DNA of 64,000 nucleotides, from NCBI GenBank assembly GCA_003116975.1, contig BGKB01000098.1, positions 62,001 through 126,000 of the forward strand. Reading direction: 5' to 3'. Source of the stretch: Aurantiochytrium sp. KH105. Taxonomy: Eukaryota > Sar > Bigyra > Thraustochytrida > Thraustochytriidae. Shown here one piece after another: positions 11,679-20,600 of the stretch. Position 1 is the first letter of the stretch, and each line of letters starts with the position of its first letter. The notes under the pieces are model-generated. The model saw only the letters and a list, made by a program, of their open reading frames with translations, had not been told where the DNA came from and did not search any database. Made by a program: the position numbers and the translations under genes.

Positions 11679-11753
11679 AGTTTTGGGCGTCCTTGACCTG
11701 TCCAGTGTTGGGCGTCCCTGACCAGTCCAGTGTTGGGCGTCCCTGACCTTGTC
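11679..11753. repeat. 25-bp tandem repeat, three copies
   Basis: Three contiguous 25-bp units (11679-11703, 11704-11728, 11729-11753), each with the core TTGGGCGTCC followed by TGACC. The first unit differs at a few bases. Confidence 0.9.
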
Positions 11754-11833
11754 GTTCAGTCACACAACGACTCTGAAGTACGTTGACCTTGTTACTCCAG
11801 CAAACATACTCGACAAGAAAGAAACCTGCACTG

Positions 11834-11970
11834 TCGATCCAACGATCGATCGCAATGATCGGTCGCAACTGTCGATTCAACGATCGATCGCAACTATCGA
11901 TCCAACGATCGGCTGCAATTATCGATCGCGACTACCGGATGCAACTATTGATCGCAACTATCGATCAATC
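11834..11970. repeat. Degenerate CGATCGATCGCAACTAT repeat tract
   Basis: Roughly 15-30-bp units built on CGATCGATCGCAA and ACTATCGATC recur at least six times with point changes. The units are internally palindromic (CGATCGATCG). Confidence 0.85.
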
Positions 11971-12122
11971 CGTCCAGCTTCTTGAGTACTACAAATCAAG
12001 AAGCCGAAGCTGAAGTAAGACTGAAAAATCGGGTTAACCCTCTGTGCTATTCGATACCGCTGAAAAAGGGAAATGACAACTCGCTCAGTGGTTTGATATG
12101 TCGTGATAATTCGCATATTCTC

Positions 12123-13376
12123 TTATTGACTGCTGGCACTCCTTCGGAGAGCGTCTCGATGAGCGCGGAAGATAAATTGTTCCGCAACATTCTCACTGCC
12201 ACATCTTTCAATGCATTGGCGTTGCCTCGTTTCCACATTCTCCAAAGCGTCCGGTGGAGTACGATTGGAGTGCGTCTTCGTAAGGTACACCAGCTCGAGC
12301 CCGTCTAAAAAAGTGACCAGGGAGCCGTTTCTTAGCTTGGCAAAGATCGAAAAGGTGAAGGTGGAGTCTTCATCTTTGAATAAGTTCACTTTGCCAATAG
12401 ATTTAAAGTCCGCCTGCATCTCGAACAATAGTTCTTCATCTCTAATAATTTGAGCGGTCTGGTCACCCAAAAGAAGTTGTCCATCTTGGCGCTTGCCTCG
12501 GCTCATGAAGACGCTTGGATTGGTTGGGCACCTTGTAAGCTTTCTCCACCATGAGCACAAAGTCCGTGGGGCATCCTTTCCTTTTCCGATGCGAACCTTC
12601 CCACTCAATGCCATGATAAGGTAATTGACGTCTCCTTCGCAGGGAACAATGTTTACAAAGGATCGCGTGGTTGCAAAGCCCGAGCATATCGCATGGATAA
12701 TTTTATGTATGAGCTGCTGCCTGCAGTGTTGTCGACGCGCAGCAACTGATTGTGCATTGTGTGGCAGTGCACTTGTACGTTGCGTGGCGTTGCTGGCGTG
12801 TGGCTCCATACAAGTGCGCGACGAAGGGACCATCATCTCGCCTGACAGCGACGCCTCTTCGTCAGGAGCTTCAGATGCCTCTGCGGCACGGATGTCAGGA
12901 TCAGATTCATATGCCTTGTCGTGAAACTCGTTGCGGGTGATGGCACGGACATCACGCCCATGGGCAGGAGAGACCACTCGCCCGACGTGGCGCGGTTGGC
13001 TCGGATCACGCCTGCCCTGAGCGAGGCGACGGCGTTGATGACGGCGTTGGCCCGTATCACGCCTGTATTGAGCGAGGCGACGACGGTCAGCTCGGAGGCG
13101 AAGACGGTACTGGCGAATTCGACGGTGGGGACGGAGGTTGCGGCGGCGATGAGGAAGAGGTCGTGCAGTGACATTCGCGGCTTCGGTAGCCTTGTCATTG
13201 ATCGCAGACGCTTGTTTATCGTCCTCATCTTGCTGCTCACCCATGTCAATGTCCATGTGATCGTCGTTGCAGGCCCCTCCGGCGAGGCTATGATTGTCAT
13301 CTCCGCTTCTAGGCGACATCGGAACGAAATCTTCACTGTTTAGCCAGCTTTTGTCGTCAGATCGCCCCGCGTTCAT
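12123..13376 (-). CDS. Unknown 417-residue protein with Arg-rich 17-residue repeats
   Basis: Single open frame of 417 residues. The N-terminal part is acidic. Residues about 76-135 are strongly Arg-rich and include a 17-residue tandem duplication (RRLAQYRRDTGQRR against RRLAQGRRDPSQPR), encoded by a 51-bp DNA repeat near 13005-13070. The C-terminal half (about 225-380) has mixed, globular-like composition with segments such as VNYLIMALSGKVRIG and DDQ-poor basic loops, but no domain I recognise. It is intronless and surrounded by dispersed and tandem repeats, which may point to a mobile-element or lineage-specific origin. There is no homology evidence, so the call as a real gene is moderate. 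Confidence 0.5.
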   Translation of the reverse strand: MNAGRSDDKSWLNSEDFVPMSPRSGDDNHSLAGGACNDDHMDIDMGEQQDEDDKQASAINDKATEAANVTARPLPHRRRNLRPHRRIRQYRLRLRADRRRLAQYRRDTGQRRHQRRRLAQGRRDPSQPRHVGRVVSPAHGRDVRAITRNEFHDKAYESDPDIRAAEASEAPDEEASLSGEMMVPSSRTCMEPHASNATQRTSALPHNAQSVAARRQHCRQQLIHKIIHAICSGFATTRSFVNIVPCEGDVNYLIMALSGKVRIGKGKDAPRTLCSWWRKLTRCPTNPSVFMSRGKRQDGQLLLGDQTAQIIRDEELLFEMQADFKSIGKVNLFKDEDSTFTFSIFAKLRNGSLVTFLDGLELVYLTKTHSNRTPPDALENVETRQRQCIERCGSENVAEQFIFRAHRDALRRSASSQ

Positions 13377-14686
13377 GCTTACTCACAGTCAGACCTGTCT
13401 GCCTTTCTTTGGAGTGTCTCTTGAAGCTTCCGAATTTTGGGTTTGTCGCTGAAGGAGACCCCTCCTCCCTCCTCTCTTGAGATGGCCCATGACGTTGCCT
13501 ACGCTTACTTAACCAAGGCCTATTGACAGGACAAGACATCATTCAACAATACGTTTAAAGACCGCATCTTCTTTCAGCAAACCTTTTCAAGAAGGAAGAA
13601 GCCTGCTTGCGTCTAAAACCGATCCCCTTCTCACTCTATCGAGCATACGTCGCCGGCTGAGCCGACTCCGTGCCTCCGCCTCGCTCCATCCCTCCTTGAG
13701 GACACCTTGCTTACCCATAACTTCCTACGTTTTCCTAGGTCTATACTACAAGTTCAAAACATCGATAGTATGCCTTCTTCCAACAAACGTATTCGAGAAG
13801 CAAGAAACCTGCGTGCCCACCATCCATTGCGGTTCCCATGCTTGTTCCAGACTGATTGCGTCTGCAATCGATCTACTTCCTACTCTATCGAGCATACGTC
13901 GCTGGCTGCGCAGCGTTCAACATTACCTCCGCTTCAATCCGTTCTCTGACCAGCGCACAGGTCAAACGTACGCATACCGTCCGTCTCCTCCTCCCCGGCG
14001 AGATACATCAAGCCCCCACCCGAGAACCCCCGACTCGGGCCAAGTCGCCTCGGCAAACTAGGGCCTAACATACGCTTATGTTGTCGTCGAATGTTCATTA
14101 TTCTTCACGTATACGTTCGTTAACAGCAACTTTGCTTGACAGGTTGATGATCGCGTGAGCACCTGCTGACGCGAAGCGATTCGGAAGTTCCGCACGCGCC
14201 TTCTTCCTTGCTTCTTTTCACTTCCGTGCGTTGGCCGCGACCCCAGCACGCCCTGAAAAGGAGATCTCTCTGATATGCGTGATGAAAATCGTGTCTCTGC
14301 GAGTCCTTGACCGCTCTGCCAGGTAGGCCGTGGCCGGCGGCCCACGCGCGATCGCGGACGCCTCCGCCTCGACACTGCGCAAACGCTCCGCAAAGCCCAC
14401 GGCCCATTCGCCACACGATCGACAGGTCCCCTCCTCTCCACGCTGCACTGCGAGTCGCCTCACAAGGCCAAGCCTCGCCCCCGGACAACCAGGCTCCGGC
14501 AGCTTATATGATCGAAATTAGTCGACTTTCGCGTCGCCGCCCCGCAAGGGACGCTCAGCCGAGTGCACAGAGACGGAGGCAGTCGCGGCGCCTCCGGGCC
14601 GCACCAGCATTCACTGTCATTCCGCGAAAAAAGGAAGTTTTTTTTTTCTTATATATTCGGGGCATATACCTAGGCTGACTCAAATG
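13377..14686. other. Intergenic with dispersed repeats
   Basis: Holds two copies of the dispersed repeat and then unremarkable sequence up to the 3' end of the calpain gene. A poly-T run at about 14639-14648 and AT-rich sequence to 14660 probably belong to the calpain 3' UTR region on the minus strand. I see no supported gene. Confidence 0.5.
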
Positions 14687-17600
14687 TCAGTATCGCTTCC
14701 GCTGCACAGCCTGGACGCCGCGAAAACCATGGGTGGCGGTGGCTGCACCGGAAGCTGCGAGTGCGTCCGACTCTTCCATGTGGTCGCGCAGAGTATCGAG
14801 GAAATCATCGACGGCCAGCGTGCCGTCCGAATGCGTGTCGAAATGCGCCTTGAGAAGATCGAGGTCCCGGGGTGAGGCCACGAGTCCAAAGTTTGCAAGC
14901 GCCTCCTCAAATCCCTCGGCAGTAACACGCGGTTCTGGATGTGTCACCACCGCCTGCGCAAGCAAGAGCTGCTCGAGCGCCTTGAGAGGCCGTCGAGGAT
15001 CGTCGGGCCGACGGGCGCGCAACTGGCGCTCAACCTCGCCAACACAACCGTCGAATTCTCGGCGATAGGTCTTGTAGTCAGCCTGCAAGCGAGTTTGCAG
15101 CCACTCGTCTCGTCGTCGACGCTCACGCTCGCGCTGCTCACGAGGCTTACGCGAAATGCCTCCTCCTCGTGTAGTATTGCCGGAGGCAAGAATGTTCGCA
15201 GCCACACGAGCTGAAGTACGAGCCAGCCCTTCGTGCGCCTCCGCATTGGCGCGTTCCACGGATCCCAAGAGCTCCTGCTTTTCCGTCGCTTCTACGCGAA
15301 GCTTGAGCTCAGTCTCTTGCAGCTGCGTACGTAGCTGTTGGAGCTCGCTTCGCAACTTTGCTTCGCGCGTATCCGTGACCATCCGCAGCTTCTCGTTGTC
15401 TTCGCGCAGCACATCGAGTTCCCGAAGGCGTGCTTCGTGCTCGCGCTTCTCACGCGCGTGCTCCTCCAAGGTTTTGGCGTCAGCACCGCGTTTCGGTTTT
15501 CGGGGCTCCGCTGCACGCACTTGCGCCTCGGCTTCCCGAAGCCTCCGCTGCTGATGCTCGAGCTCGCCGCGCGTCTGGCGTAGTCGATCTTCGTTTCGAG
15601 ACACGGTCTGTTCCAGTTCGCCGCGAGCTCGCTCGCTCTCGGCTAATTTCGTCTTCGCTTCGAGCATTTCTTCTCGGAGACGCTGGGCAAGCACCGCATA
15701 GTCTTTGGCGGTTTGAGCGCGGCGGTGGACGAGCTCCAAGGATGATTCTTCCTTGCCGTCGCCGATACCTGCAATCTTGGTTGGCAGCATCTCATCCCCT
15801 CCTGCAGGAATTGCAAACTTGTCACTCGACATGTTCGAGGCGTCCTTTTGCTCCTCTTCCATCCCCTTCTTCTCTTCCCCCCTTACTTGTCCATTCACCA
15901 CACTGCCGCCGCGACCTGCACCTTCGCTTCGCGAGCTTGTTGTCTTGGATTCAGACACCTTGGCGTTTTCCTTTGCAGCGATCATAGACGAATCGTCAAA
16001 GCGAAAGCTCACGCGCAATCTGCCGCATTCCCCGTGCTTTGCATCGACAAGATTCAGCCAGCGCGTGAGACCCACGCCAGGACTTTCCGTCACGATCGAC
16101 AGCGGAAAGCGCGCCTTGCCAATCTCCCTCCTGGCCACAGCCTCGCCACGACTTGCGGACCCCGTGGAGATCATGGCTTCACCGCCAACATTATATACTG
16201 TTGCTTCAACATGAGGCGTGAGGCACGATCCGAGACACAAGTGCTCCAGAAGCTCGTCCCACGCACGATCGTCCTGCAGAGGAAACGAGGTTTCCAGCTC
16301 TACGCCTGTAGTAGAGTCGCCTTGCACGACACCGTACTTGTCCAAAACGGCAAGCGTTTCCGCGCTATATGCTCCAGATGGCGTCTCGGACGTTTGGTTC
16401 CCGGCATCATTCTGATCTCGAGACCCAAAGTGCTGCTTTTGCGCGCGCTTTTTCGGTGAACCCCAGTCCAAAAGCCTCGGACGTGCCCGCCCTCGTGCGC
16501 GTCCGTGGTCTTGGTGCCTTCTTTTTACCGTCTTTACAACGACTGCAAATTCGTCATTTGAGCGAGGATCATAGGCAACGACCCCCAAGCGCGAGCTGCT
16601 TGGGTCTTCCACGTGATGCACAAACAACACTGCGTACAATGAACGAGAGTCCATGGCAGACTTGGCAATTCGGCAAACTCTTGTCACGACCAAGTTCCGG
16701 CTTGCGCTTGACGCTGGCGCAAAAGGCACAGCGAGCGAGGAGTCCGCAAAGACTGGATTACGGCCACCGTCAAGCGCAGTGCGGGTCACCAACGAGCGCT
16801 TGCCGGGTCGGACGCAAACTTCGACGAGAGAATTTCGCTCTTCTGCAAGGTATGCAGCGAACTCGGCCCACGTCATCTCCTCGCGAAAGTCCCCCTGCGT
16901 CTCCTCAAACACCACTTGCAGCGTGGCGTCTAACGTGCTCAGTGCAGCCGCCAAACGGCCGCCCTGCTGCTCACGCAACGCAGCAACAACAGCACTTTTG
17001 CAGCTGCCAGAGCCAGAAAGATTCGTGTCTCCGCGGTCGGCGCGAAAATGGACCGCGTCATCCGTCACTTGCACAAAGAAGGACGCTTCATTCAAGCTAT
17101 CGAGCATTCTTCGCACGAAGTTGACCTTTTCTGGGCACTCCCGAAGATGCAAAGCCAAACGATTCGTCTCTTCGCTGCTGGCCGATTTGCACATCGAAAG
17201 ACGCGAAACGAGCTCTTGCAACACATGCACTTCACGGAGATCCGACATTGCGAACTCCTTTGGCTCATCTGAAGACATACGAAACTTGGCGTCCGATGCC
17301 ACCTCATAAGTCCAACCACCCGGACCTAGACTTGCTTTCGGTAGCTTCGCGACAAGGTTGTCGTCAATCAACACCTTATCCAGTTCGAGCACCCGTCCAT
17401 TGCACGGATTGCGCGCGTAGATTCGCAACGTGTTCTTAGGGGAATCCTCGTTAACTTTGTTTCGCTCAATCCTGACACTTCCTCGGTCTCGCCGATACAC
17501 CACGTCCAGTTCGGGCGACACCCGTACACGTCGCTCCACGTCTCCGTTGCTTCCTGTCGTTTGTTTTTCCGTACATGCATACACGTCGACAAGAAAGAGT

Positions 17601-20600
17601 GATGGGTTGTCACGTAGAGCTCGTTGTTGGCGCAACGCGTGACGCAATTTAAGTGAGACTGCCAGCACAAGATCTGGCGAAAGCATGCGCGCAAGCACGG
17701 CGCGATTCACATGGCTTGCCTTGCAACGGATTAGCGCATCATCCACAAGCAAGCGCATTTCTTCTGCAAGTGTCAGGGTAACGGAACCTGCTTGTCCATC
17801 GTCCTCCTCAATCCCTTCTCGTCCCACCTTTGAGCCCACGTCTGTTGCGTACCGCTCGAGCACGGCGCGAACGGCCGTGTCTTCACTTTCAGCGTCTGGA
17901 CTTGTCGCTTGAACGGATGCGGCCACCTCTGCTCGTGCGTAGGCTTCAAGAATGCCACGAGCGAGCTCCCCCGACTTGATCTTCTCGCTCACGGAAACAG
18001 ACGAGTGGCGTGAGAGAAACTTGGGAAGTCGCTCCAAAATCATGTCCAGGTCAAAGTCTATTATCCCGCCATCGCGGTTGCCAACCGGTGGCAAGGTCGA
18101 CGACACCTCGCCACCATGCTGCACAGCCTCGACGATGCAACGTAGCATACTCCGCGCACGCTCGGGTGAACGGACCGGTGGCGCTTCCTGATTTTGCTCC
18201 GAGGCATGATGTTCATGGTGTCGTGCAAGAAATGCTGCAAAGGCCTCCTTGGTCTCAAAAAGATGCGCAACGCGGTATGCGCGAATCCCCACGGCCTTGG
18301 GTGCAGCCATGAAAAGGGAACGCTGCGCAAGCAATGGACATGTCATTGTCAGCTCTCGCAGTTGCGATGCAAAATGCCGCAATTTGAACCAGTCGAGACC
18401 CACAGACCAAGGCTGAGTGAGTGCTTCGCGATTAATGCCGGAACTCGCAAGTGCAGATACCACATGCTCCAAGAGAACTTCGCTTTCCGCGAGCGCCGCA
18501 GAATCGGTCTCTGCGTCCACGAAAGCAATAAACTCATCAGGGTTGATTTGACCGTCGCCATTCGTGTCGAGATGCGTCAAAAGGCTTTGAAGCTCCGAAG
18601 CCGAGAGTCGAAAGCCGAGCGCTTCAAGAGCGCGCTCAAACTCTTGTGGTTCAATCAGGCCATTTCCATCCCTGTCGAACTTGTCAAACCATGCTTGCAA
18701 ATTTGCAGACCTTGAGAGCTGATGCTTTAGCACCTTGGCTTCGCCCACCATCGGGACCATTCCCGAGTACACGAGCCGTTCGTCCTTATTCAGTGTGACG
18801 TTGGAAGACCCCATGCTCGCTTCATTCATCTCGTCGGAAGACCCGCTCGCCCAACCTCCAGCTTGAATCTCGGCGTCGCGTCCGTACACGATTGCGTCGA
18901 AGACTTGACCAAGAATGATATCACCGAATATGCTCGAATGAAAGAGACTCACGAGTGCATCGTCGGCCTTGAGGGCTTCCGTCGTCGAGGCTTCCGTGTC
19001 CGACGTCTCGGGGTTTGGGGTAATCGATGCCGGATTTTCGGACACCTGCTCAAGTTTTACGAGTTCTTCGGACGACGCGGTCAATTCCTTTGGTATAATT
19101 CCCCGCGCAACAACCTTTTGCGACATGGCGCGTCGTGCAGTTCCAGAATAGGACTGCAGCTTCCACAAAGCCACATTACGCTCCCGGTCAAGCGCTGCAA
19201 GTCTTTTCGATGCCGAATACAAGGTTTCTGCGACTCTGAGACTTGCTGCAAGAGGATGGGTCTTTGGGCGCGGTTCAGCCCAGCTTTGTTTCTTCTCATT
19301 CATCGCAACAGCATCCTTGTCCATGGAAGTCGCAGGACTCGTGACTTCTTCATGCCCTTGCGGGGCTTGAGCTCTGAGTGTCTCAAGGATATCATGAACG
19401 ACACGTCTGCGATCCGGAACATACGCAGCGCTTCGAGGCGATGGAAACGGCTCGTTGGCCTTGTCATGGTCCAAGGAAGACCGGAGTACATTGGGAATTG
19501 CTTCGATGCATAGTCTCGAGTCTGTGGCCCATGCTACAAAGTGATTTTTCCAGAACGCAGCGTCATGAAGCTCGTGATCAAAAACCCATAACCAGGGACT
19601 GCTCGTAAAGCTGTATTCCAGCCCACTTGCTACTTCATAGGCGACAGGGACACATAAATTGTCTCCGCCCACAGGGCGACTCGCACGAAGAACCGCCGCA
19701 AGGTCTGCATTCAATGGAACGAGCCACGAGCAAAGAATGACGAGCTTGCCATCGACGCGCATAACTTCACTTCGTTGCACAGCTCGCAATTTTTGCGATT
19801 CGTTCGATGGCGCTGGTGTGAACCGCAGAAGCTGCGTATTGTTCTGTCCATCATCCTTCAGCACAAGATCTTGGGCCTCGTGAACCGTAATGGACAGCTG
19901 CCCCGGCGCTGTGACGGGCGGGCGAAACATGAGGTCATCGGCATGCTCTCCGGGGCGGGACTCGAAGAGTGTCTGTCTTAGCATATTCTGCTCAAAGATG
20001 CCTCGAATCTTGGCGCAGCTAACGGTTGTCTCTGGATATGCCAGGGCCTCAAAGTCAGCGTCCGGTATCTCGCTCACACTAAAGTGTAAGTCAACCATGG
20101 AACGCTTAAAGTCGACCCGGCTGAGTCTCCCATAGCCCTGAAAAGCTGCCAGGATGCTTTGCAGTGAGATGCCTCTTTCCTCAGCAATAGCTGCAAGTCT
20201 TTCCTTGAAGAGTTCCGCGCGAAGAGCCCGAGCTTGTTCGCGTTGATCTTCGTTGGCCGCCAAGACATGGTTCTCTTGGTCATTTATCTCTCCCACAGGC
20301 TGCGGCATCGACTCGTCGCCTTGGGGGACAAAAGAGTCTTGAAACGGATTTCTGGTCACAACTTCCTTTTCGTCCTCGCCCAGAGCCTCGCTGTTCTCGA
20401 GGAAGATGCTCTTGTCAAAGTACATTGTGAGCACAAAGTCGTCGGCGTGACCACGATCAAAGGTATGTGGAACGAGCGCATAGTCCCCTGCAGAGAGAAA
20501 AATCTCCTTTTCGCAACTCGTGGAGTACGTGTACATGGGCTGCGCCTCCCCTGGCGAGCTGCCCGGTACTGGTTCTCGGGATACGGGTCGAACGGGGCGG

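Larger units (their letters stand above)
10325..12122. other. Gene-poor, repeat-bearing intergenic region
   Basis: No convincing coding region. Plus-strand frames at 11013-11207 and 11126-11350 have a fairly protein-like composition but match nothing I know and overlap each other, so they could be remnants. Poly-A runs lie at about 10700-10717 and 10771-10780. The right half carries the 25-bp tandem repeat and the CGATCGATCGCAA-type repeats listed separately. Confidence 0.45.
11797..13908. repeat. Dispersed repeat family flanking the 417-residue ORF
   Basis: Three diverged copies of a block resembling CCAACAAACRTATTCGAGAA then GAAACCTGC occur at 11797-11833, 13573-13606 and 13778-13817. The two right-hand copies are followed by a second shared block, CTCTATCGAGCATACGTCGC, at 13634-13659 and 13883-13908. 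The copies are in direct orientation and two lie on one side of the ORF at 12123-13376. This could be part of a mobile element or of local duplications; I found no transposase or terminal inverted repeats. Confidence 0.6.
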
